A stretch of DNA of 64,000 nt from Fibrobacterota bacterium (GTDB lineage Bacteria; Fibrobacterota; Fibrobacteria; UBA5070): positions 558,001 through 622,000 of the forward strand of contig JADKBN010000029.1 in assembly GCA_016715065.1 (NCBI GenBank). The letters run 5' to 3'. The position numbers were made by a program, and so were the translations under genes. The notes beneath the pieces were generated by a model, which worked only from the letters and a program-made list of their open reading frames with translations, did no database searches and was not told the DNA's origin. The number at the start of each line of letters is the position of its first letter. Position 1 is the stretch's first letter. Shown here piece after piece: positions 42,337-51,122 of this stretch.

Positions 42337-45300
42337 ATGTTGTCCCGCCGGTTCTTGCTGCTCTTGCTTTCCATACCTCTGTTCTTTCTGCCCAGTTCCT
42401 GCAGGAAGTCCGCCTTCAAGCCCTTGACACCTCAAGAGGAAGAGGCAGTCTCCAAGGTGTTGGAGTGGACCACCGAAGGTGCGGTCGGCTCGCGCGGACC
42501 GCTGGAAATCCGCTTCAAGCAGGATTGGGCCGCCGACGACGAGGTGGGCAAGGAAGCCCCCTCCAGCTGGCTGCGCATCGATCCGGGCGTGGAAGGGCGA
42601 CTGATCTGGAAGGACCATCGCACGCTGCGCATGGAGATCTCCAAAGATCTGGATCCCAAGGAACTGTATCTTGCCAAACTGGACCTGAAGGCGATCACGG
42701 GTCAGAAGGACCTTCCGGACTACCGGTTCTGGTTCGCGCCGGCGCCGCGCCATGTGGACCTGGAGCCCCAGTCCTTCGCGAAGGCAGCGGACGGATCATG
42801 GACACTTTCTGTCCGTGTCCAGTTCAGTTCCCAGCCTTCGGGGGACTCCACCGGCTGGTTCGAGGTGTCCCAGTCCCAGACCAAGCCCGCGTTCAAGTGG
42901 AACCCGTCGGGAGCCCAGGATGGAGCGGGAGTCTTGGAAGTTTCCGGCATCCAGCGCAACGGTCAACAGGTGGACGTGGTCGTGCCTGCAAAGCAAGCTG
43001 GACTGCCTGAAGACGAGAAGATCCATTTCCAGATTCCCTCCGGAGAAGAGCCGGGGATCCTCTCGGCAACTCCTTGGAATGGTGAGAATCGCATGGGATT
43101 CGAGGTCTTCGTCTCCGATGCGCTGGCTTCCGTGGAAGAGATCCAGGGCTTCGTCAAGGTTGGAAAAACCGGCAAAAAATTACAGCTGAGCGTATCCGGA
43201 AACATGCTGAGGGCGACCTTTGAGCCCACCTTTGGCGAAACTCCACTGACCATCGAGCGCGGGCTTCCGGTGCAAAATGGACGCCGTCTGGCACAGGAAT
43301 TCAGCCTGACCCACCAGTTCAAGGATCTGAAACCTTCGCTGTCGTGGAGCGGCAGCGGGATCATTCTACCCACTCAAGGGGAAAACAAGGTCCACTTCGA
43401 GACCATGAACCTGGGGCGAATGCGTGTGATCGTGCGTCGCATCCGGGCGGAAAACATTCCCGAGCACCTTGCCGACCGCACGCTGGAACAAACCGCCAAC
43501 GAGTACGGTCGCCGCCGCTTGGGCGAAGAGGTTTGGAATCGCGTCATCCAGCTGGGCGCCAAGCGAAACCAGTCCTTTTCCGGCACGTTGGACCTGGGCC
43601 GAATCCTGCAAACGGGTCCGGGACTGTATTCGATTTCCCTGGAACCCATCCGCGAAGGCATGGTGTATTCCTGCTCCGACCAACCGGTGGCCGAAAAGCC
43701 CCGCGTGATTGGCGAGGCCTCGGACGACGACTCGGAAGGATCCGACGAATCCGAAGGCGAAGACCAATCTCCCGATTACGAGAGCGACGGAGAATCGGAT
43801 GGATACGAGCGCGAAAGCTACAATTACGCGGATCGGGAAAATCCGTGCAAGGCCTCCTTCTGGCGATACAACGGTAGCCAAAGCGCGACACGAAATGTCT
43901 TGGTTTCAGACCTGGGTCTGATCGCCACGCAAGATCGGGATGGACGCCTCAGCCTGACTGCCCACGACCTTCTCTCCACCGATACGTGGCGCGGGGTGGA
44001 GATCGAAGCGTTGTCCAACAACGATCGTGTTCTGGCCTCGGGCAGTACCAACGGCGATGGCATGTTGGAATTGACGGGTGCATCCAAGGCATTCGTGATC
44101 CACGCCAAGGCCAAGAAGGGCGGGATCGAGCACCACGGGTGGCTTCGTCTGGATGAAGGCGAGGCTCGGAACCTGTCGAAATTCGACGTTGGTGGCGAGT
44201 CCAACCAGGGTGGGGTCCGGATCTTCCTGTATGGTGAACGCGGCGTCTGGCGGCCCGGTGATTCGTTGTACCTGGGCGCGATCGTGCGCGGAGAAGACCA
44301 CAAGGCGATCGACCGCCTTCCCTTGAAGTGGATCCTGCGCGACCCACGTGGCAAGGTGGTGTCCACCTCCGTCCAACGAGCCGCTGCCGATGGACACTTC
44401 GGTTGGCGCACCGCCACCCGCGCGGAAGATCCGACCGGACGTTGGTCGGTCGCGGTGGAAGCGGGTCCGGCCAGCCAGTCCATGGGCTTGCAGGTGGAAA
44501 CGGTCCGTCCCAACCGGCTGAAGATCGAGATCCCGGCCACGGAAGTGACCGCAGACAAAGACGTGGAGATCAAGTCTCATTGGCTCTCGGGTGGTTCCGC
44601 GTCCGGTTTGAGCGGCAAGGTGGACGTCGCCTTCCTGCCTCGCTCCTTCAATCCCAAGGGCTTGGAAGGCTACACCTTCACCAACCCCACCGAACCCAAC
44701 GGGCGGGAGGAGGAATCCACCGCCTGGGAAGGAACGTTGGATGCCGCAGGTTCCGCGCGCTTTCGCATCAATGTCCCCTCCGACATAGGGCGCAACCCAA
44801 TGACGGTGGCTTTGCGCACCCGCGTGTTCGAGCAAGGCGGACAGCCCAGCATCGATCGGGTCACTTTGCCGTACTGGCCTTGCGTGCGCTACACCGGCGT
44901 GCGCATCCGCACCGAGTGGGGCACGATCAACAAACCCCTGGAAGTGGATCTCGCCCTGGCCGACCGCGCAGGCAAGCCCGTGCCGGGACAGAATCTGCAC
45001 GTGGAGGTGTATTCCAACGGCAAGTACTGGTGGTGGGAAACGGGCGAGCGGTTCCGGAGCTTCCTGACCCGCGACGCGACCCGCAAGGTCGCCGACCTGC
45101 GCGGGAAGTCGGGGGCGTCGGTGAGCTTCGTGCCGGATTCTGTTGGGCAGTACCTGGTGATCGTGACCGACGAGACGACCGGACACTCGGCCGGAACCGA
45201 CGTGTATGTGTCGGCCAACGGCCAACCCATGCCCATGGACAGCGAAGAATCCAGTCCGGCCCGTCTGCGGTTGTCGGTGGACAAGGACACCGTCGAGCCA

Positions 45301-47853
45301 GGTGGAAAGATCGAGCTCTCCTTTCCGGGAGCCATGGACGGCCGCGCCCTGGTTCAGCTGATGCGGGGCAATCGCGTACTGACCTCGGAATGGATCAAGA
45401 CCAAGGGCGAGGTCGTGCGTTGGAGCGCCAAGGCCACGCAGGAGATGATGCCGGGCGTGTATGTGCAGGTGACGCAGGTGCAGAAGTGGCCGCCGTCTTC
45501 CGATCGCCCCTTGCGCATGTGGGGTGTCGTTCCGGTGGCGGTGATCGATCCGCTTTCCCGACTCAAACCGACCCTGACCTTGCCGGAAAGACTCCAGCCG
45601 GAGACCAAGGTCAAGGTCCACCTGGCAGAAGAAAACAAGCGCCCCATGCAGGCCATGTTGATGATCGTGGATGAAGGGCTGCTGGATCTCACGAGGTTCA
45701 AGACCCCGCATCCCTGGAAGGCATTCCATGGCAAGGAGCCATTGGAGGTCAAGACCTGGGACATGCACGACATCGTGATGGCCGCCTGGGGTGGACGTTC
45801 CGACCGGATGTTCGCGGTCGGTGGCGGCGGCGGCGAAGGTGCCCGCGAAAAGGAGGCGGCCAAGGCCAATCCCTTCCGACCCATGGTGGTGGTGGTGGGG
45901 CCGGTGGAGGTCCCCAAGGGGGGCAAGGACATCGAGGTGGACATCCCGCGCTACACCGGATCGGTGCGCGCCATGGTGGTGGCGGTTTCGCAGTCGGCGT
46001 ACGGCTCGGCGGAAAAGACGGTGCAGGTGAAGTCGCCGGTCATGGCGTTGCTGACGGTTCCGCGCGGCATGAGCCCGGGCGATCGGGCGGATGTCCCGGT
46101 GACCATCTTCTCGGAAAAAGCCGGTCCGGTCAAGGTGAAGATCACCCTGGACGGCCCCGCGAGCATCGACGGGGCATCCACCAAGACGGTCCAATTCGCC
46201 GCTCCCGGCGACCAGGTTGTGACGTTTTCTGTCAAGGCTTCCGGTGGCACCGGCCAGGTCGGCGTTCATGCCGTTGCCGAGGCCGCGCACGGCACGGCCA
46301 AGGTCGACGAACCCTTGCAGGTGAGGCTGCCGGGCGAACCGCGGGCGCTGGTGCAGTGGGGATCCCCGTTGGCCGGCCAGGTCTGGTCGGTACCCTTCGA
46401 AGCCTACGGCGCCGACGGCTCGCGCCAGGCGCGACTGGAATTGTCGTCGGTGGGACTGGTGGGCATGGAGCAACGTCTGGACGAGCTCGTGCACTACCCG
46501 CACGGTTGCTTGGAGCAGACCATATCCGCCGCGTTGCCGCAGGTGTTCCTGGGTGATCTCATGCCCTGGGCGGATCCGGCTCGGATCAAGGTGGCCAACC
46601 AGAACGTGGACATCGCCATCGACAAGCTCCAACGTTTCCAGCTGCCTTCGGGTGCCTTCACCTTGTGGCCCGGGGAGGGAGCTCCATACGAATGGGGAAC
46701 CATCTGGGCGGGCAGGTTCTTTTTGGCCTCCAAGACCGCCGGGCACACGGTGCCGGTGGCCATGTGGGACGCCTACCTGCGCCATCTGGGCGAGGCGGTT
46801 TCCCGCTGGAGTCCCGGTGTGTATGCCCATGACCGGGGCGATACGCTCGCTCAGGTGGTTCGGCTGGACATCTTGGCGCAAGCGGGACGTGCGGACCTGG
46901 GACGCATGAACGTGCTGCGTGCCGCACCGATGTCGGATCTGCCGCGTTGGATCTTGGCCGGGGCGTATGCATCGGCGGGGCGCAAGGACGTGGCCACGCA
47001 GATCGCCGCCAAGGCGGGGGTCTCTGTGTCGTCGGCCCGATCGCTTTCTTCGTGGTTGTGGTCGGACGTGCGCGACCAGGCCTTCATCCTGGAAGCCATG
47101 GTGCGCATGGGCGAGAACCAACGCTCCGCGACCCTCGCCTCGTCGCTTCGCGAACAGATCCGCTCCAGCCGTTGGCTTTCCACCCAGGAGACCGGCGCCA
47201 TGCTATGGGCGTTGTCTCGCTGGGTGGGGGCTCGCGGAGGCGCAGGCAATTTCCAGGCGCGTTGGCGCATCGGAGGAGGGGAATGGAAAACCGTTTCCGG
47301 CGCGCGGGGAAGCATTTCCATTGATGTGCCGGACAAGGCGCAAGGCCCGGTGGAAGTGGAAAATTCCGGCAAGGGAGCACTGGAAGCACTCTTCACGAGG
47401 GTCGGGATCGATCCTCCGGGCACACCTCCGCCGGCCCCCAATGGCTTGACATTGGATGTGGAGTACGTGGATGGGGATGGCGCCGCGGTGAATCCCGCCA
47501 GCCTGGCACGCGGCGAGGATTTCGTGATCAAGGCCACCGTCAAGAACGTGACGCGCGACTACCTGGACAACCTGGCCCTGATCCAGGTGTTCCCGGGTGG
47601 TTGGGAATTGCGCAACGAAGCGATGGAAGGCGCGCAAGGCGTAGGGAAGGACGCCGCCCGGCGGGTGGAGTTCCGCGATGATCGCGTGTTCCACTACTTC
47701 GCGTTGGGCGCGGGTCGTTCCGTGACGTTCCAGGTGGGGGCGCGTGCGAGCTATTCGGGCACCTACCTGAAGCCGGGTGCCTTCGTGTCGGCGATGTACG
47801 ATGGAAGTCTCCAAGCCGCGACGGGCTCTTCCCAGGCGGTGGTGACTCCGTAG
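42337..47853 (+). CDS. Alpha-2-macroglobulin family lipoprotein with thioester
   Basis: 1838 residues, close to bacterial A2M (YfhM) size. The lipobox LPSSC places a lipid-anchored cysteine at residue 22. Macroglobulin domains follow (GVRIFLYGERGVWRPGDSLYLG is the MG-type block). The thioester motif CLEQ is at 1391-1394 within YPHGCLEQT, and the surrounding helical toroid runs to about 1640. These proteins trap proteases that enter the periplasm. An unusual acidic patch near 458-495 (DDDSEGSDESEGEDQ) interrupts the early domains. The usual partner pbpC is absent; instead the gene follows the 1379-residue membrane protein. It contains two GACA-N5-TGTC repeats (42801, 43887). Confidence 0.93.
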   Translation: MLSRRFLLLLLSIPLFFLPSSCRKSAFKPLTPQEEEAVSKVLEWTTEGAVGSRGPLEIRFKQDWAADDEVGKEAPSSWLRIDPGVEGRLIWKDHRTLRMEISKDLDPKELYLAKLDLKAITGQKDLPDYRFWFAPAPRHVDLEPQSFAKAADGSWTLSVRVQFSSQPSGDSTGWFEVSQSQTKPAFKWNPSGAQDGAGVLEVSGIQRNGQQVDVVVPAKQAGLPEDEKIHFQIPSGEEPGILSATPWNGENRMGFEVFVSDALASVEEIQGFVKVGKTGKKLQLSVSGNMLRATFEPTFGETPLTIERGLPVQNGRRLAQEFSLTHQFKDLKPSLSWSGSGIILPTQGENKVHFETMNLGRMRVIVRRIRAENIPEHLADRTLEQTANEYGRRRLGEEVWNRVIQLGAKRNQSFSGTLDLGRILQTGPGLYSISLEPIREGMVYSCSDQPVAEKPRVIGEASDDDSEGSDESEGEDQSPDYESDGESDGYERESYNYADRENPCKASFWRYNGSQSATRNVLVSDLGLIATQDRDGRLSLTAHDLLSTDTWRGVEIEALSNNDRVLASGSTNGDGMLELTGASKAFVIHAKAKKGGIEHHGWLRLDEGEARNLSKFDVGGESNQGGVRIFLYGERGVWRPGDSLYLGAIVRGEDHKAIDRLPLKWILRDPRGKVVSTSVQRAAADGHFGWRTATRAEDPTGRWSVAVEAGPASQSMGLQVETVRPNRLKIEIPATEVTADKDVEIKSHWLSGGSASGLSGKVDVAFLPRSFNPKGLEGYTFTNPTEPNGREEESTAWEGTLDAAGSARFRINVPSDIGRNPMTVALRTRVFEQGGQPSIDRVTLPYWPCVRYTGVRIRTEWGTINKPLEVDLALADRAGKPVPGQNLHVEVYSNGKYWWWETGERFRSFLTRDATRKVADLRGKSGASVSFVPDSVGQYLVIVTDETTGHSAGTDVYVSANGQPMPMDSEESSPARLRLSVDKDTVEPGGKIELSFPGAMDGRALVQLMRGNRVLTSEWIKTKGEVVRWSAKATQEMMPGVYVQVTQVQKWPPSSDRPLRMWGVVPVAVIDPLSRLKPTLTLPERLQPETKVKVHLAEENKRPMQAMLMIVDEGLLDLTRFKTPHPWKAFHGKEPLEVKTWDMHDIVMAAWGGRSDRMFAVGGGGGEGAREKEAAKANPFRPMVVVVGPVEVPKGGKDIEVDIPRYTGSVRAMVVAVSQSAYGSAEKTVQVKSPVMALLTVPRGMSPGDRADVPVTIFSEKAGPVKVKITLDGPASIDGASTKTVQFAAPGDQVVTFSVKASGGTGQVGVHAVAEAAHGTAKVDEPLQVRLPGEPRALVQWGSPLAGQVWSVPFEAYGADGSRQARLELSSVGLVGMEQRLDELVHYPHGCLEQTISAALPQVFLGDLMPWADPARIKVANQNVDIAIDKLQRFQLPSGAFTLWPGEGAPYEWGTIWAGRFFLASKTAGHTVPVAMWDAYLRHLGEAVSRWSPGVYAHDRGDTLAQVVRLDILAQAGRADLGRMNVLRAAPMSDLPRWILAGAYASAGRKDVATQIAAKAGVSVSSARSLSSWLWSDVRDQAFILEAMVRMGENQRSATLASSLREQIRSSRWLSTQETGAMLWALSRWVGARGGAGNFQARWRIGGGEWKTVSGARGSISIDVPDKAQGPVEVENSGKGALEALFTRVGIDPPGTPPPAPNGLTLDVEYVDGDGAAVNPASLARGEDFVIKATVKNVTRDYLDNLALIQVFPGGWELRNEAMEGAQGVGKDAARRVEFRDDRVFHYFALGAGRSVTFQVGARASYSGTYLKPGAFVSAMYDGSLQAATGSSQAVVTP

Positions 47854-47899
47854 GATGGTTGCGGTGGGCACGGGCGCCAGAAGCTAGTTTTGGCCGCCT

Positions 47900-48820
47900 A
47901 TGCCCACCAATATCGATCCGCTCCGCGCCGAAGGCTGTCTTCTTGGTCTCGCTTCCGGCAACGCCTTGGGGCAGCCCTTCGAGGATACGTATCCCTTCGA
48001 GGCCATCTACGAGAAAAGTGGTGGGCGAATCCGCTTCATCGATCCCGCGGAAGCATCCAAGCCCTGGGACGACGAAACCGCGCAGGTCATGGTCGTCGCC
48101 GAGCTGTTGGCCAATGGTCCTTGGACCTTGCACGCGTTGGGACAAAAACTGGTCGCCTGGCGCAAGGACAACGGACGCGGCATCAAGACACTGGTGGATC
48201 GGGTCTTGGACGACATCGATGGCGAAGTGCCGGTGGAAGAGGCCAGCGAAGACGCATTCACCCGCCTGGGCCGCAACTGGAGCGCCACCAACCAAGGCTT
48301 GGTCCGTGCCATCCCCGTGGCCCTGGCCCATGCCCACGACACCCCCACGCTGGTGTCCCGCACCGCCACGGCCTGCCAGGTCACGCACTGGAACCCCTTG
48401 TGCGTGTGGTCTGCCACCGCGTTGAACCTCGCCCTAGCCACGGTGTTGCGCGACGAGCCGCTGCACCTCTCGGCCTTGGCCGAAGAGCTCAAGGTGCTGG
48501 GTGCGACGGAAACCGTCTGCGACAGCGTTCGTGGTGCGCGAGTGAAACTTTCCATGTTCGAGCTGGACGGCAAGACCAAGGCCTACTCGATCAAGGCGAT
48601 GCAAGTGGGACTTTGGGCGCTCCTGCAGGACCAGGCACCGGTGGACGAGCTTGTGGAAAAGGTGATCTTCGCAGGTGGCGACACGGGAGCGAATGCCTCC
48701 GTGGCCGGTGCGTGCCTGGGCGCCCGTTGGGGACGCGCGGCCTTGCCGGTGGCGTGGATCGAACGGTTGCGTCAGCCGGAAGCGATCGCGGCGGCGGGGC
48801 GGGCCTTAGCCTCGCTTTGA
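47900..48820 (+). CDS. ADP-ribosylglycohydrolase-family protein with altered metal ligands
   Basis: 306 residues with the all-helical ARH/DraG fold: GCLLGLASGNALGQPFE at the start, NWSATNQGLVRAIPVALAH in the middle, and IFAGGDTGANASVAGACLGARWG near 257-280. In active enzymes the metal sites read roughly T-D-D near the start and G-D-x-D-(S/T) near the end. Here the first is WDDETAQ and the second GGDTGANAS, so one expected aspartate is glycine. Activity may be changed or lost. It lies 46 bases after the A2M gene and could be the last gene of that unit. ADP-ribosyl removal is the family role; the substrate here is unknown. Confidence 0.78.
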   Translation: MPTNIDPLRAEGCLLGLASGNALGQPFEDTYPFEAIYEKSGGRIRFIDPAEASKPWDDETAQVMVVAELLANGPWTLHALGQKLVAWRKDNGRGIKTLVDRVLDDIDGEVPVEEASEDAFTRLGRNWSATNQGLVRAIPVALAHAHDTPTLVSRTATACQVTHWNPLCVWSATALNLALATVLRDEPLHLSALAEELKVLGATETVCDSVRGARVKLSMFELDGKTKAYSIKAMQVGLWALLQDQAPVDELVEKVIFAGGDTGANASVAGACLGARWGRAALPVAWIERLRQPEAIAAAGRALASL

Positions 48821-48825
48821 TTTGA

Positions 48826-48874
48826 TCGGCTGCGCCGGGCCTCTTGCCGGACGCGGGTCCGGTTGCCGTTTTCC
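48826..48874 (-). repeat. Intergenic repeat element, copy 1
   Basis: On the minus strand two blocks occur: a 28-base block at 48847-48874 containing CAACCGGACCCGCGTCCGG, and a 13-base block CCGGCGCAGCCGA at 48826-48838. Both blocks recur near 51629-51693 on the plus strand. The first can fold (ACCGGAC/GTCCGGT-like arms). It lies between convergent genes. Confidence 0.6.
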
Positions 48875-48914
48875 GGCTTCCGCCGATGGGACCAGGGCGG
48901 CCTGGATGCCGTAT

Positions 48915-48938
48915 TCACGGGGCTGCCGAGCCCCGTGA
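48915..48938. terminator. Perfect 10-bp hairpin in a convergent gap
   Basis: TCACGGGGCT, loop GCCG, AGCCCCGTGA. It lies about 95 bases after the ARH-like gene and could act in both directions. No T-run follows on either strand. Confidence 0.5.
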
Positions 48939-48944
48939 CCGCGG

Positions 48945-48971
48945 CCAGAGGGACTGACACCGTCCCTCTGG
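48945..48971. terminator. Second perfect 10-bp hairpin in the same gap
   Basis: CCAGAGGGAC, 7-base loop, GTCCCTCTGG, starting 6 bases after the first hairpin. Together the two look like a structured 3' region or a small structured RNA. Confidence 0.5.
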
Positions 48972-48980
48972 ACTCCCGTG

Positions 48981-49124
48981 CCGGGGGACTCTAGCTGGAA
49001 CGGCCAATGCCGCGTTGGGCCGGGTCGGTGGTGGGGATGATTGGCTGTTGGTTTCGGGGCGGGCATCAGGGGCGCGATCGATATCGTTCACCCTCTTGGC
49101 CGTTCCATTAGACGAGTCCCCCGG
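48981..49124. repeat. Long imperfect inverted repeat
   Basis: Arms at 48981-49005 and 49098-49124 are reverse complements except for a central mismatch (shared outer CCGGGGGACT and inner TGGAACGGCC), around 92 bases without an evident gene. The remaining gap to 49235 holds nothing else that I can name. Could be a remnant mobile element or a large RNA stem. Confidence 0.5.
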
Positions 49125-49235
49125 ACCCCCGCCAGTTTTTGTCTGAACAAGAGTTCATAGCTGCACTCAAAACGGGAATGCTAAATAACGGAATCTGTCG
49201 ATGAAGAGCCACGAGCGTCCGGGGCAGCAGCGGAA

Positions 49236-50108
49236 TCAGTCCTGGTTGGTCTGGTCCGGCTCTGCCTGGACGATTGTCCTTCCTAGGATTTTTTCGGCCT
49301 TTCGCAGGACCATGGCCAGGGCGGCGCCTTGGAAGAGGACGCTGCCGAAAATGGCCACCATGGCAGGTCCTGTCATGAATCCGATGCCGAACAGGGTCAA
49401 TACTTGACCAGGATTCCTGTTGTCCCCGCCCGGAAGAATTCCTCCCCCGATTGCCGAGAGAGGAATTGCGCCCCACATGATCGTTTTGATCAGTGGGTTG
49501 CCTTCCAGGTTGAGTTTGTCCAACAGCGGCAGGGAGTGCTTGCTGTACATTTGGTAGATCCACCGGGATTCTTCCAAATCGACGTAGCGAAGTGTTTTGT
49601 GGGTCCGCCAGAGTTTGAGTTCCGTTGGGATGTCCGATAGCAGACCCTTGAATTCCTTGTGTCTGGCCGCGTAGGGTAGCAGGGGAACCAGACCGACGAT
49701 GAGGAGGATCAGCGGGGATCCGGTGAGTTGGTAGAGTGCCAACTGCGAAGCCGCCTGGGCGGGGAGCAGGAATGTGCAGATCATGATGATTGTGCCTAGT
49801 CCCGTTTGGGTGGCGGCCGAATCGATGCGATCGCAGAACACGATGGCCAGAGGCACGATGGTGTTCAAGGCAAGCCATATCGCAACGGCCCATTGCCATG
49901 GCAGTCCGACGAAAATCGCAAGACCCAGGAACAATGGGGGCAACATCACCGGAGCGAGGAAAAGGGACCGCACGTAGGACGGAAGAGTTCCGAAGGATTT
50001 CAGGATGCTGGGACTCCAGGAAGCTTGAGGATCCTCAAATCTAGAACGATCCCGCGAGAGTAGATTGGGGTCGACGAGTCGAACCATCCCTTCGACAAGG
50101 ACCTGCAT
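49236..50108 (-). CDS. Membrane protein of unknown function
   Basis: 290 residues with a soluble N-terminus of about 45 residues, then helices APVMLPPLFLGLAIFVGLPW, WAVAIWLALNTIVPLAIVF, GLGTIIMICTFLLPAQAA and LILLIVGLVPLLPYAA. A charged cytoplasmic segment follows (TELKLWRTHKTLRYVDLEESRW), then two C-terminal helices rich in glycine (AIGGGILPGG, FGIGFMTGPAMVAIFGSVLF). I recognise no family. The start could be the ATG at 50108 or an in-frame ATG at 50087 with GAAGGG ahead of it. It is divergent from the next gene with only 14 bases between the outer starts. The base composition is less GC-rich than the window average. Confidence 0.65.
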   Translation of the reverse strand: MQVLVEGMVRLVDPNLLSRDRSRFEDPQASWSPSILKSFGTLPSYVRSLFLAPVMLPPLFLGLAIFVGLPWQWAVAIWLALNTIVPLAIVFCDRIDSAATQTGLGTIIMICTFLLPAQAASQLALYQLTGSPLILLIVGLVPLLPYAARHKEFKGLLSDIPTELKLWRTHKTLRYVDLEESRWIYQMYSKHSLPLLDKLNLEGNPLIKTIMWGAIPLSAIGGGILPGGDNRNPGQVLTLFGIGFMTGPAMVAIFGSVLFQGAALAMVLRKAEKILGRTIVQAEPDQTNQD

Positions 50109-50122
50109 CCGCCGAGGAGCAC

Positions 50123-50524
50123 ATGGATACCGTATTCCAAATCGTCTACCTCCTGTTGGTGTATGGCGCGCGCCTGACCGGCCTGACCTACAACGAGATC
50201 AACATCGTGGTGTACTACATGATCATCCCCATGCTCTACCTGGCGATGATCGACAAGATCATGAAGAGGCACTGGCTCAAGATCGGATTCGGCGTGGTGT
50301 GCCTTCTGGTCGTTGTTCTGACGGATTTTGACCAGTTTTCCAACGGACTGTTCGATCTCTCGGTCAAGTTCCTGCTCTTGTTCAAGGCCGTCGGATGGAA
50401 CTACACCGTCGCCTCGGTCATCGTATGCGTGGTGGTTCCGCTGATTGCCTTCGGCGCGCTGTTCTATTTCTCGTATTGGCCGAGTCTCAGAGCACGCTTT
50501 CGTAGAGGTGTGTATGAGACATGA
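50123..50524 (+). CDS. Small membrane protein of unknown function
   Basis: 133 residues with three or four predicted helices (VFQIVYLLLVYGARL, IVVYYMIIPMLYLAMI, IGFGVVCLLVVVLTDF, VIVCVVVPLIAFGALFYFSYW) and a basic tail. I know no family for it. GAGGAG lies upstream of the ATG. Its last codons overlap the start of the acetyltransferase gene by 11 bases, so the two are co-translated. Confidence 0.65.
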   Translation: MDTVFQIVYLLLVYGARLTGLTYNEINIVVYYMIIPMLYLAMIDKIMKRHWLKIGFGVVCLLVVVLTDFDQFSNGLFDLSVKFLLLFKAVGWNYTVASVIVCVVVPLIAFGALFYFSYWPSLRARFRRGVYET

Positions 50525-51056
50525 GTCGCAAAGGTTGACTCTGGTGCATAAGGTTCGAACGGCTCAGGTCACCGACATGGAATCGATCGCGAGGATTTAC
50601 AATCAAGGCATCGAAGAAGGCCTGAAAACGGCGGATACGGTTGCGGTATCTCCGGAGAATCGTATCCAATGGTACGAGAGTCTATCGAAGTCAGCTTCGC
50701 TGGTCTATGTTGCAGTGTGCCATGGGGATGTGGTGGGGTACGCTTTCACCAGTCTTTACCGGTATGGTCGGCCTGCGGTTGGGAAAACGCTCGAAGTCAG
50801 TTTCTACGTCGATCGGGAGTTCCATCGCAGGGGTGTTGCGACCTCGCTTCTGAATGCACTCGTGGAGCGATCCACGGATGCTTCGATCGAGCATCTGATC
50901 GCCGTGGTGATTGATGCAAATGCCGCCAGCAAAGGCATTTTGAAAAAATTCGGGTTCCAGGAGTGGGGTAGATTCCCCGGTGTCGTGGAGTTTGGTGGAA
51001 TGCGATACGATCACGTGTATTTTGGATTGATCTTGCGCAAGGACCTCGGTCAGTGA
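50514..51056 (+). CDS. GNAT N-acetyltransferase, phosphinothricin-acetyltransferase-like
   Basis: 180 residues. VRTAQVTDMESIARIYNQGI at the start, NRIQWYESL, VVGYAFTSLYRYGRPAVGKTLEVS and the acetyl-CoA loop FHRRGVATSLLNAL resemble the PAT/YncA-type GNAT group, which acetylates small amines such as methionine analogues. The tail ASKGILKKFGFQEWGRFPGV is typical. The substrate is unknown. It overlaps the preceding membrane protein gene. Confidence 0.82.
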   Translation: MRHESQRLTLVHKVRTAQVTDMESIARIYNQGIEEGLKTADTVAVSPENRIQWYESLSKSASLVYVAVCHGDVVGYAFTSLYRYGRPAVGKTLEVSFYVDREFHRRGVATSLLNALVERSTDASIEHLIAVVIDANAASKGILKKFGFQEWGRFPGVVEFGGMRYDHVYFGLILRKDLGQ

Positions 51057-51122
51057 ACCATTCTTGCTGTGGGATTGCGTTGCTAGAACTATTCGCGTAT
51101 TAAGATCAAAGGAGGATGGTCC

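Noticed and set aside
43906..47121. 1071-residue open frame antisense to the A2M gene
   Set aside because: Histidine- and arginine-rich shadow of a clear coding sequence.
48806..49066. Possible 86-residue minus-strand gene in the structured gap
   Set aside because: Composition is proline/glycine/arginine-rich and it runs through perfect hairpins; unlikely to code.
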